A stretch of 19,219 nucleotides of DNA, taken from positions 208,007 through 227,225 of the forward strand of contig DBCS01000007.1 in NCBI GenBank assembly GCA_002293185.1, in the 5' to 3' direction. The stretch comes from Flavobacteriales bacterium UBA952 (lineage in GTDB: Bacteria; Bacteroidota; Bacteroidia; Flavobacteriales_D; Crocinitomicaceae). This document shows positions 6,851 to 13,192 of the stretch, piece after piece. A model generated the notes under the pieces. That model had not been told where the DNA came from and did not search any database. It was given only the letters and a program-made list of their open reading frames with translations. The position numbers and the translations under genes were made by a program. Numbering within the stretch: the stretch's first letter is position 1; every line of letters begins with the position of its first letter.

Positions 6851-8043
6851 TGAGTAATCAGAGCGGAATAACCCCCGAAGGTTTAATTGGTGAAATGGGG
6901 AATTTAACCAAGAAGACAAACAAACCATCCGAATTATTAGCAAAAATTATGTTGACAACAGAAAAAATAAAGAAAATAAAAGAGCGAGATATTCGATTTG
7001 CGGAGCCAATATTAAGGCAAAATGGAAATGCCATTATATTCCCGCATACAATCAATGTAATCCAAGGTCAAGCAGGTGTTCATAAAAGTCGATTAGCTGA
7101 ATTTTTATGCGCTTCAATGTTGAAACGTCACGGACATAAAGCAGAATTATTAGGATATAAGCGTGAAAATTATGATGCCAATTACACTGTTGTTTATGTA
7201 GATACCGAGAGAAATCAATCAGAACAGTTTCCTTATGCCTTGCAAAACATTCAATTAAAGGCTGGTTACCAAAAGCAAGACCATCCGCACAATTTTAAAT
7301 ACATTTCACTTTTAGAAATTCCACGGAAGGAGAGGTTTGGTATTTTAGACGAGTACCTAAAAGTTCTAAAGCAAGAAACAAACAACCCACTTTTTATAGT
7401 ACTGGATGTTTCAACAGATTGCATAGAAGACTTCAACAAGACTGATAAAAGTATGGAATTGATTGACTTAATGAATGTGGCAATCAATGAACATAATGTT
7501 GTGTTTCTATGCCTAATCCACGAAAATCCAAAGAGCGAAAAAGCCAGAGGGCATTTTGGGACAGAATTAATGAACAAAGCAAGTACCGTGATGCAAGTTT
7601 CATACGAAAAGGATTCAAAACAAAATGATACAGACCTTATTAAAATAAGGTACTTAAAGTGTAGAAGCACGGCTCGACATATACCTTTTTTTGCAAAATA
7701 CTCTGATGAACAAAAAGGGCTGATTTTAGCGAGTAGCGATGATGTTCAAGAGGTTATGAATGGTAAAAAGCAAAAAGCTGATTTAAATGTAGTGGTTGAA
7801 TTTTTGGAGATGTATTTGGGAGACGGTTCGCGTTTATCCAGACGTGATTTATTAGATAAACTTATGGAAGAATTAGGTGCATCGGAGAAAACAATTGAAG
7901 ATAGGTTAAAGGATATTTCGACAAATAAAATTCCACTACAAGATCAAAATGGGAATAAGTGTTGTCTTGAAAAAGACAAGAGAGAAAAGTCATTGAAGTA
8001 TTTGCTGATACCAACTGAAAACATAACCGATGAAACAGAGTAA
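6850..8043 (+). CDS. RepA-like AAA/RecA-fold ATPase (probable replicative helicase of the element)
   Basis: The 397-residue protein has a P-loop GQAGVHKS (73-80), in which His78 replaces the usual glycine, and a Walker B strand LFIVLD ending at Asp186. A sensor-like HENP at His224 and the motif ARGHFGTELMNKA (232-244) are characteristic of the RepA/AAA_25 hexameric helicase group. The C-terminal 120 residues are a charged helical tail, probably a winged-helix domain. RepA-type ATPases unwind plasmid or element DNA during replication. The neighbouring toprim-like gene supports a replication module. The gene overlaps the HTH gene by one base and is followed by a repeat-bearing gap. Confidence 0.8.
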   Translation: MSNQSGITPEGLIGEMGNLTKKTNKPSELLAKIMLTTEKIKKIKERDIRFAEPILRQNGNAIIFPHTINVIQGQAGVHKSRLAEFLCASMLKRHGHKAELLGYKRENYDANYTVVYVDTERNQSEQFPYALQNIQLKAGYQKQDHPHNFKYISLLEIPRKERFGILDEYLKVLKQETNNPLFIVLDVSTDCIEDFNKTDKSMELIDLMNVAINEHNVVFLCLIHENPKSEKARGHFGTELMNKASTVMQVSYEKDSKQNDTDLIKIRYLKCRSTARHIPFFAKYSDEQKGLILASSDDVQEVMNGKKQKADLNVVVEFLEMYLGDGSRLSRRDLLDKLMEELGASEKTIEDRLKDISTNKIPLQDQNGNKCCLEKDKREKSLKYLLIPTENITDETE

Positions 8044-8058
8044 AAACCTAAAAAGTAA

Positions 8059-8089
8059 TTGTAAATGCTCTTTGTAAATGATTTTACAA
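8059..8089. repeat. TTGTAAA/TTTACAA repeat cluster between the ATPase and toprim genes
   Basis: TTGTAAATG occurs twice as a direct repeat (8059-8067 and 8072-8080, 13-bp period). The second copy also forms a perfect palindrome TTGTAAA-tgat-TTTACAA (8072-8089, 7-4-7). An overlapping dyad AATGAT-tttaca-ATCATT runs from 8077 to 8094. These are the same half-sites as in the phased array at 4021-4057. The cluster overlaps a likely promoter, so it could be an operator, or iterons of a replication origin beside the replication genes. Confidence 0.55.
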
Positions 8090-8103
8090 TCATTGTATCG
8101 TTG
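8071..8103 (+). promoter_or_regulatory. Candidate promoter of the toprim-like gene, overlapping the palindrome
   Basis: A perfect -33 TTTG (8071-8074) is followed after 21 bases by TATCGTTG (8096-8103), which matches the -7 consensus TAnnTTTG at all but one base. The palindrome 8072-8089 overlaps the -33 element and spacer, an arrangement expected for repression. The leader contains an imperfect hairpin (GCCC at 8107-8110 with GGGC at 8117-8120). Confidence 0.45.
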
Positions 8104-8151
8104 TAAGCCCATATAAGGGCGGCTACAATTACAATCATAAATTGAGTGAAA

Positions 8152-9039
8152 ATGAACAATCTAAAACTTAATAGCAAAGACCGTCTCAAGGTCATAACCT
8201 GTCCGTGTGGTAAAAGCAATAAGGATGGGAAATTCGTTCCGTTTGAGGGTCATACCAATTTCGGCTTTTGTCATTCTTGCGCAGAGACTATTTTGCCTAA
8301 TCATACTAAAATGTCTGATGCAGAGTATAATGCCCCAATCGAAAGAAAAAAAGAAATACAATACATACCGTCACCTTACCTCACAAAAAGCATTGGACGG
8401 TTTAGAAATAATAATTTATTGAGGTTTCTCGAAAGAACTTTTGGATTAGAAAAGACCAATGGTGTCATTGAGTTGTATAAAATCGGAGACTCAAAAAATT
8501 GGTTCGGCTCAACAATATTTTGGCAAATTGACAAGAATAATAACGTTAGAACTGGTAAAATAATGCTGTACAATAAAAATAATGGGAAGCGTATTAAAGA
8601 ACCATACGATCACATAAATTGGGTACACAGTAAGTTGAAAATACCCAATGAAAGCATTGATAAGTGCTTGTTTGGGGAGCATTTACTAAATCAATTCCCC
8701 GATAAAACGATTGCCATTGTAGAAAGCGAGAAAACGGCGGTAATTGCCAGTTTGTATTTCCCAAATTTCATTTGGATGGCAACGGGTGGTATCGGTAACT
8801 TGAGTTACAGCAAACTCAAAGCACTTATTGGACGCAAAATTATATTGTTCCCAGACCTTTGTGCATACGATAAATGGTCACAAATTATTCAGCCACTTGA
8901 AAAATGGTTCAAAATAGCGGTTTCAGATTATTTAGAGAAAAACGCAAGTCCACAAGATAAATTGAAGAAGTACGATCTTGCTGATTATTTGCTTTCCTTT
9001 AAAAAGAACGGTTTTTTCAGATTGAATGAAGCAACTTAA
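8152..9039 (+). CDS. Zinc-finger, toprim-like (DUF6371-type) primase-related protein
   Basis: ATG 8152 is chosen; GTG 8146 in frame would add two residues. The 295-residue protein has an N-terminal zinc ribbon with Cys17, Cys19, Cys40 and Cys43 (CPC ... CHSC), a middle region, and a toprim-like domain. That domain has AIVESEKTAVIASL (Glu191) and IILFPDLCAYDKW (Asp235 and Asp240), the spacing expected for the acidic residues of the toprim fold. The zinc-ribbon plus toprim layout is that of DnaG-like primases. In Bacteroidota elements such genes follow RepA-like ATPases. It probably primes or assists element replication (inference). Family name from memory. Confidence 0.7.
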   Translation: MNNLKLNSKDRLKVITCPCGKSNKDGKFVPFEGHTNFGFCHSCAETILPNHTKMSDAEYNAPIERKKEIQYIPSPYLTKSIGRFRNNNLLRFLERTFGLEKTNGVIELYKIGDSKNWFGSTIFWQIDKNNNVRTGKIMLYNKNNGKRIKEPYDHINWVHSKLKIPNESIDKCLFGEHLLNQFPDKTIAIVESEKTAVIASLYFPNFIWMATGGIGNLSYSKLKALIGRKIILFPDLCAYDKWSQIIQPLEKWFKIAVSDYLEKNASPQDKLKKYDLADYLLSFKKNGFFRLNEAT

Positions 9040-9054
9040 TGTGTATTTCAAGAA

Positions 9055-9073
9055 TGTAAATGCGCTTTGTTAA
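9055..9073 (+). repeat. Second copy of the motif at 8060-8078
   Basis: TGTAAATGCGCTTTGTTAA (9055-9073) matches TGTAAATGCTCTTTGTAAA (8060-8078) at 17 of 19 positions. Each copy lies just after the stop codon of a replication gene (16 bases after in both cases). The similarity in an otherwise unalike gap suggests a conserved binding site or RNA processing element. Confidence 0.5.
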
Positions 9074-9234
9074 GCAAGGAAATCGTATCACACACGGATT
9101 TTATATGTTTTACACCAAACTTTTATTTGCATTTAAATCATATTAAGTCATAAAAAGTCACTCTTTAAGAATTTCATTTATTTTTTATTTAAATAATTCA
9201 TTATCAACAATATATCTTTAACTAAAAAACGAAA
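9074..9234. other. AT-rich gap with palindrome, DnaA-box-like site and weak promoter; possible origin
   Basis: This gap has no gene. It holds two AAGTCA copies near 9150, a perfect 12-bp AT-only palindrome TTATTTAAATAA (9185-9196), and TTATCAACA (9201-9209), one base off the DnaA box TTATCCACA. TATCTTTA (9213-9220) is one base off the -7 consensus and 14 bases before the next ATG. Lying next to replication genes and extremely AT-rich, it could be a replication origin. A single imperfect box is weak evidence. Confidence 0.35.
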
Positions 9235-9585
9235 ATGATCAAAAAAGATTTACTTACTGGCGAAGCATTTGTTCCACAAAGAATCAATCAAGTTTTCGCA
9301 AATTCTACCAATCGAATTGCCTTTCACAATAAGAAGGCAAATGAGTTAAGACAAAGTGCTGCATTTATAAATAAACCCTTGCACGTCAACCTACGAGTTT
9401 TGAATGACCTATTGAAAAGCAAAAAAGAGAAAACGTTCCATAAACAGTATCTAATTGGAAAAGGATTCTCTTTTTCAGTACATAATCACGTAAACTTTTA
9501 TGAAGGCAAAAATCATTATGCTGTTTACCAATATACTATTGTGAATTTAGGTAATGACCAAATAAAAATTATTAGAAATGATTGA
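9235..9585 (+). CDS. Hypothetical protein of Bacteroidota mobile elements
   Basis: The 116-residue basic, soluble protein begins MIKKDLLTGEAFVPQRINQ and continues with a lysine/asparagine-rich helical segment (FHNKKANELRQSAAFINKPL). I recall similar N-terminal KDLLTGE(x)FxPxRxNQ(x)FA proteins from Bacteroidota elements, but no function. The C-terminal half looks beta-rich (GFSFSVHNHVNFYEGKNHYA). A nucleic-acid-binding role is possible from charge alone. It is the first gene of a cluster of overlapping genes running to 10851, overlapping the next by eight bases. Confidence 0.6.
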   Translation: MIKKDLLTGEAFVPQRINQVFANSTNRIAFHNKKANELRQSAAFINKPLHVNLRVLNDLLKSKKEKTFHKQYLIGKGFSFSVHNHVNFYEGKNHYAVYQYTIVNLGNDQIKIIRND

Positions 9586-9775
9586 TTTTACAACATTACA
9601 AGCGAATCCCATTCCGCTGCCAGTTGTTGAATTGCAAAAAGCATACAACAGCCTATCCAATGAAAATAAAGCAATCAAAACAATATCTTATATAGGTCTT
9701 GGCGCATTGGCTGCTTATCTAATTTATCGAATGTATAAAAAACGCAAAGCAGATGAAGCCAATAAAAATCAATAA
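9578..9775 (+). CDS. Small single-span membrane protein, tandem paralogue 1
   Basis: The 65-residue protein has a soluble N-terminal half of about 35 residues, one membrane span (about 37-53, SYIGLGALAAYLIYRMY), and a strongly basic tail KKRKADEANKNQ. The charge pattern predicts the tail in the cytoplasm and the N-terminus outside. The span shares KT--YIGLG----YL with the next protein. It overlaps both neighbours (8 and 23 bases), which is consistent with coupled translation. Function unknown; a virion-like, holin-like or membrane-anchor role cannot be told apart here. Confidence 0.6.
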   Translation: MIDFTTLQANPIPLPVVELQKAYNSLSNENKAIKTISYIGLGALAAYLIYRMYKKRKADEANKNQ

Positions 9776-9941
9776 TCTCAAAGACATTAAGCAATCTCTT
9801 GATGCTAATCCACCAATGAAAACAGTTGTTTATATTGGGTTAGGAGTTGTGGGGATATACCTTGCTGGAAAGGTATTTTCAGTACTTGCCTCAACAGTAA
9901 GAGGTTTCAATGAATTTCGGTCAGCATTAAACGGGAATTGA
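9753..9941 (+). CDS. Small single-span membrane protein, tandem paralogue 2
   Basis: The 62-residue protein carries one membrane span (about 23-45, MKTVVYIGLGVVGIYLAGKV). The KTVVYIGLG start and YL at equal distance match the span of the preceding protein, while the flanks differ. Its tail (STVRGFNEFRSALNGN) is shorter and less basic. The ATG lies 23 bases inside the preceding gene in another frame, and its TGA overlaps the ATG of the recombinase gene. Tandem duplication followed by divergence is the simplest reading. Function unknown. Confidence 0.6.
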   Translation: MKPIKINNLKDIKQSLDANPPMKTVVYIGLGVVGIYLAGKVFSVLASTVRGFNEFRSALNGN

Positions 9942-10477
9942 TGGAAACAAGTGTCAAAATAGCATTGTACTGCCGTGTCTCTACAAACCGTCAAACTAAT
10001 GACAACCAAAAATCAAGGTTGATTGAATATGCGGAAGCCAATAAGTTTGAATTTGACCTTTTTGAGGAGGTTGAAAGTACTCGTAAAACGAGACCAATAA
10101 AGCAAGACTTACTTACAAAATTGAGAAACGGCACTTATTCAGCAGTAGTTGTATTCAAGTTAGATCGTTATGCTCGGTCTTCACGTGAGTTAATTTTGGA
10201 AATACAAGAACTCATCAACAAAGGAATTGGGTTTATTTCCATTTCGGATAATCTTGACTTTAGCAGTTCCACTGGACGATTACATTTTCATATTTTGGCT
10301 GCATTTGCTGAATTTGAAAGAAGTTTGATTTCGGAGCGCACCAAAGAAGGTATCGCACGCACAAGAGCGCAAGGAACGGTTTTGGGAAGACCAAAGGGCA
10401 GTAAAGATTCAAAACCCAGACCTAAAGGGGGTTATTACTTGCGTGAATTGAATAAACGCAATACACAAAAGCAATAA
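9941..10477 (+). CDS. Serine recombinase (resolvase/invertase family)
   Basis: ATG 9941 is chosen; an in-frame TTG just upstream is unlikely. The 178-residue protein begins with the resolvase fold (IALYCRVSTNRQT) with the catalytic Ser14. It has the conserved FKLDRYARSSRE region with active-site arginines, a long E-helix region (LHFHILAAFAEFERSLISERTKEGI), and GRPKGSKD. After this point a normal resolvase has a full HTH domain; here only about 25 basic residues follow (PRPKGGYYLRELNKR). Small serine recombinases resolve multimers or invert segments at paired sites. It is the second recombinase of this element and probably maintains it as monomer or works on a site such as the repeat at 10858-10946 (inference). 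Confidence 0.88.
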   Translation: METSVKIALYCRVSTNRQTNDNQKSRLIEYAEANKFEFDLFEEVESTRKTRPIKQDLLTKLRNGTYSAVVVFKLDRYARSSRELILEIQELINKGIGFISISDNLDFSSSTGRLHFHILAAFAEFERSLISERTKEGIARTRAQGTVLGRPKGSKDSKPRPKGGYYLRELNKRNTQKQ

Positions 10478-10851
10478 TGAATATGAGGACGGCTTACTTT
10501 GCTCACAGCAAAAGGAAATACAATACGGCGGACGAAGCCGCAGAATTGGCTTTTATTCAAAAGCATTTTAAAGGGGAAGTGATTTGCCCAAACAACAATT
10601 TGGGCGAACTTGGTGGTATAGAGCCGTATTTAAAAGTTATTCAATCGACAAATTGCGTTTACGTTTCAGAATACTTCGGAATGATAGGCAGAGGTGTTTA
10701 TGACGAGTGTCATTTTGCATTGACAAATGGAATAAACGTAGTAGCCGTTCGGAAGGATATTAAGGGGAAATTCTTTGTCCAAATAGTTCGTGATGTCGTT
10801 GAAATAAATGAAAACGATTTTATCCGATTCGGACTGCTCATTACCAAATAA
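10477..10851 (+). CDS. Nucleoside 2-deoxyribosyltransferase-like (SLOG/NDT-fold) protein
   Basis: The 124-residue protein starts with a strand followed by RTAYFAHSKRKYNTADE. It continues with a helix, a PNNNLGELGGIEPY loop, a central CVYVSEYFGMIGRGVYDECHFALTNGINVVAVR segment (in which the first and last hydrophobic runs are strands), and a short C-terminal beta region. This strand order and the GRGVYDECHFA acidic helix before a hydrophobic strand resemble nucleoside 2-deoxyribosyltransferases and related SLOG-type nucleotide-binding proteins. The exact catalytic residues cannot be confirmed. It could act on nucleotides or sense a nucleotide signal. Its ATG overlaps the recombinase stop by one base, so it is the last gene of this cluster. 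Confidence 0.5.
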   Translation: MNMRTAYFAHSKRKYNTADEAAELAFIQKHFKGEVICPNNNLGELGGIEPYLKVIQSTNCVYVSEYFGMIGRGVYDECHFALTNGINVVAVRKDIKGKFFVQIVRDVVEINENDFIRFGLLITK

Positions 10852-10857
10852 TTCTCC

Positions 10858-10946
10858 CCCAAACAATCTGCGCTCTCTAAAGGTCAATAATTTCGCTTGA
10901 ACCTCCCTTGTTTTTCATAGGGCAAAAAAACATTCGATTGTTTGGG
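10858..10946. repeat. Nested inverted repeats at the boundary between mobility module and cargo
   Basis: CCCAAACAATC (10858-10868) and GATTGTTTGGG (10936-10946) form a perfect 11-bp inverted repeat 67 bases apart. Within it TGTTTTT (10909-10915) and AAAAACA (10926-10932) form a second 7-bp stem with a 10-nt loop. The region begins seven bases after a stop codon and holds no gene. It could be a resolvase site, transfer or single-strand origin, small structured RNA or complex terminator. Confidence 0.5.
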
Positions 10947-11052
10947 TTTTCAAGTTACATAGTTGAGATATTCGGCCGTATAGAAATGTTGCTCTCCAAA
11001 AATACAATTAAAGTATCTTTATTATTGGATACATATGATTTGTGAATTTTTC
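10947..11052. other. Gene-free leader region with a GTATCTTT / GATAC dyad
   Basis: No gene is seen here. GTATCTTT (11013-11020) repeats the motif at 3960-3967 near the left end, and GATAC (11028-11032) makes a short dyad with it, as in the left-end cluster. The tract is AT-rich and leads into the promoter of the next gene. Confidence 0.35.
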
Positions 11053-11060
11053 TACTTTTG
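11053..11060 (+). promoter_or_regulatory. Bacteroidota -7 element for the unknown cargo gene
   Basis: TACTTTTG matches TAnnTTTG exactly and lies 28 bases before the ATG at 11089. No -33 TTTG lies at standard spacing. The leader contains an unusual purine-rich AAGAAGAGG (11063-11071) that resembles a Shine-Dalgarno sequence, and GTCAAATATA (11076-11085), identical to a half-site in the XRE operator at 19046-19055. Confidence 0.5.
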
Positions 11061-11088
11061 GAAAGAAGAGGTAACGTCAAATATATAA

Positions 11089-12069
11089 ATGGTGGAATTT
11101 ATTAAAATTGGTAAAATTGATAGTGCGATTTGCGATAAATCTCTACTTGACCATTTTTTACATCTAGGCCGTGAATTAGGTTCAAATTTTTTTATAAATA
11201 AAGGAATTGATAAGCTCTATACTAATTTAATTCAAACAAAAAAATATCAGAAAATAAGATCAAAAATAATTGAAAATCAATTCAATTATTTGGAAGAATT
11301 AAATCAAAGTTATTTACGTTCATCCCAATCTGAATATTCAGTATTTGCATATAATTTAGCAGAAAACATACTTGAATTAATGTCTAGTTATCATATTATG
11401 CTTTCTAATGAGGGAATGTGTAATTTAATGAATTATATTTTTTATGATGTGTATTGTAAAAAAAAGCGCTTGTCACCACATTATATTTTCGCAAAACCAA
11501 CCGTGGATGATGGATATGAATCAAGAGTATTTTACAATCCAGGCTATATTGCATCTAAGTGGAATTGGGACCAAAATACTTTTTTTGAAGGAATTAATGA
11601 ATATGCATTTTACGAAGTGGATGCCAAAAAATTTTGGAAAAATTTTGCTCAAGAACTAATGCAAAAGTTGGGCAAAATCTATTTTCATTTGATAACCCAT
11701 GATTATCCCAAAAGTAATATTATTGAAACCGATAGCGAGAATTTCTTTATAGTCCAAACACATGCCTTTACTTTTGCGGAAGAGCCATGGTATGAACTTG
11801 ATGCTTTTCCAAGGATTTTACATTGTGAGGATGAAAATGCAAAAGATTCATCTGGGCAATTCTTTACTGAACTTCTGTATTCAAGCAATCCTCTTCCTGT
11901 CTTTTATGAATCTGAAACTAAACCAATAAATTTAGATTCTGCAACAAATCTATATTCTCTACAAATGAATAAGGCATTTGGTGTTTTTCAAAAATTGGTA
12001 GAACTCGGTATTTCAACAAATGCAATTCTTAGTGGTGCTGTTCGGAAAACACACAAACCTAATTGTTAG
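11089..12069 (+). CDS. Hypothetical cargo protein, possible stand-alone defence gene
   Basis: The 326-residue protein is soluble, rich in aromatic residues and Asn/Lys/Ile, with no signal peptide or membrane segment. The N-terminal 130 residues are helical (for example LDHFLHLGRELGSNFFINKG and SVFAYNLAENILELMSSYHI). The C-terminal 200 residues contain several Trp/Tyr-rich segments (IASKWNWDQNTFF, EEPWYELDAFPRILHCED). No ATP-binding, nuclease, protease or transferase motif is recognised. Its base composition is even more AT-rich than its neighbours, which suggests separate acquisition. It has its own promoter, sits between a mobility module and a restriction operon, and converges on the latter with only 13 bases between stops. 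The site is typical for cargo; function unknown. Confidence 0.6.
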   Translation: MVEFIKIGKIDSAICDKSLLDHFLHLGRELGSNFFINKGIDKLYTNLIQTKKYQKIRSKIIENQFNYLEELNQSYLRSSQSEYSVFAYNLAENILELMSSYHIMLSNEGMCNLMNYIFYDVYCKKKRLSPHYIFAKPTVDDGYESRVFYNPGYIASKWNWDQNTFFEGINEYAFYEVDAKKFWKNFAQELMQKLGKIYFHLITHDYPKSNIIETDSENFFIVQTHAFTFAEEPWYELDAFPRILHCEDENAKDSSGQFFTELLYSSNPLPVFYESETKPINLDSATNLYSLQMNKAFGVFQKLVELGISTNAILSGAVRKTHKPNC

Positions 12070-12082
12070 TAAAGAAATTCAA

Positions 12083-13192
12083 TTACTTCCTATTCAACTC
12101 TTGAATACGTTTCTTGAAAGCACGTTCAAAGCGTGGCACAGCGTCAATCATAAACGCAATCATCTTTTTCCAATCTTCATCGTTGAAGACACTGACATTG
12201 GTCAATTCAAATTTGATACGTGCAGTAACATTATTGTCCAGTCGTTCCCAAGTTAATGCACCGCCAAAATCTTCCTCGATTTTGTCTTTTTTCAATGCAA
12301 GTGCGTCAAAAATGGCTTTGTTGTTGGCTTTATCACCGCTATTGATATACAACTCAATACGGACATAATTTCGTGTAACAACACTATTGTAACCAACCGA
12401 ACTCATACCACTACCACAGCCGATCCAGTTGTCCTTGCTTGGGCTTACGTTTTGGTACAACGTGCAGACCTTATTGATTTCTTTGAGGTATTCTTGCCAA
12501 AATCTCAAACGAACGTTGTGACGTTCTTTATTCTGTTCTTGCGTCTCAACTTCTTCTCTAGATTTATTTGCCATACTGATTACAAAATCCTCTGCTTCCT
12601 TGATTGGAATTATCTGTTCCATATTCATTAGCAGTTGTTCTTGCAGTTTAAAAGGTGTAGCCTTGAAGCATTGAACCCTTAAACCGTAATTTAGCAACCA
12701 TAAGACAGAAGAAGTAACTTCTTTTCTAAACTCACCAGCAATAAGCATAATGCGTTGCGAGTTTCCAATGTTTAGGCGTTCTCTGAAATCTTCGGTTTCA
12801 AGAAACTCACTCAAAATGGCTTCTGCATTTTCTGAACTACCTGTTTTGGCAAGGTATTGACCGAAAATGGTGATAATCTGACTTGAATTAAGCGTTGCAC
12901 AATAAGAAGCATACTTGATTACTTGCCACGTAACGTCTTTGCCAGTATCGTCTAATTTATTTTCAATTATGACCAAGTTACCTTGCTTGTCGATTGCCAA
13001 TAAATCAAGCCGTTCCGATGTATCGTTGAAACCACTAAACTCTTTCTGTATGATAAGCAAATCTTCATTTAAGCACGAAGGATTATTGGCAATCCATTCT
13101 TGTAGATTTTCACGTTCACGAAAACCGAGTTGTTTGAAAGTAGTGCTTTCTATTTTCTCAATACGGTTGGTTTCTTTGTTAATGATGTACAT
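12083..13192 (-). CDS. PD-(D/E)XK nuclease-like protein with DUF4268-type C-terminal domain
   Basis: The start is set at the ATG at 13190-13192 (MYIINKETNR); the frame runs further upstream but that would overlap the previous gene by 68 bases. The 369-residue protein has an N-terminal nuclease-like core: ERLDLLAIDKQGNLVIIENKLDD with Asp63, Glu77 and Lys79 in the D...ExK arrangement, then a helix VTWQVIKYASYCA. This is the layout of DUF91/NucS-like and other PD-(D/E)XK nucleases. The C-terminal part (RLRFWQEYLKEINK ... VRIELYINSGDKANNKAIFDALALKKDKIEEDFG) matches DUF4268 as I recall it. It closes the restriction operon, overlapping the gene before it by 14 bases. It is probably an accessory or second nuclease of the defence operon (inference). 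Confidence 0.7.
   Translation of the reverse strand: MYIINKETNRIEKIESTTFKQLGFRERENLQEWIANNPSCLNEDLLIIQKEFSGFNDTSERLDLLAIDKQGNLVIIENKLDDTGKDVTWQVIKYASYCATLNSSQIITIFGQYLAKTGSSENAEAILSEFLETEDFRERLNIGNSQRIMLIAGEFRKEVTSSVLWLLNYGLRVQCFKATPFKLQEQLLMNMEQIIPIKEAEDFVISMANKSREEVETQEQNKERHNVRLRFWQEYLKEINKVCTLYQNVSPSKDNWIGCGSGMSSVGYNSVVTRNYVRIELYINSGDKANNKAIFDALALKKDKIEEDFGGALTWERLDNNVTARIKFELTNVSVFNDEDWKKMIAFMIDAVPRFERAFKKRIQELNRK

Noticed and set aside
8044..8151. A CRISPR array suggested by recurring short TGTAA units
   Set aside because: Units are short, irregularly spaced and palindromic in part; there are no equal-length spacers and no cas genes.
9201..9209. TTATCAACA as a DnaA box and proof of a replication origin
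   Set aside because: One mismatch to the consensus, single copy, and in a very AT-rich tract where such matches are common. Kept only as part of a possible-origin note.
9235..9585. Naming this gene as a replication or mobilization protein
   Set aside because: The resemblance to other element-borne proteins is from memory and gives no function; no catalytic motif is visible.
10852..11088. An insertion sequence remnant between the mobility module and cargo
   Set aside because: The inverted repeat has no transposase remnant or target duplication visible, so it is reported only as a structured repeat.
12020..12368. Plus-strand open frames opposite the DUF4268-like gene
   Set aside because: They are antisense to a well-supported coding gene, lack start signals and show no domain.
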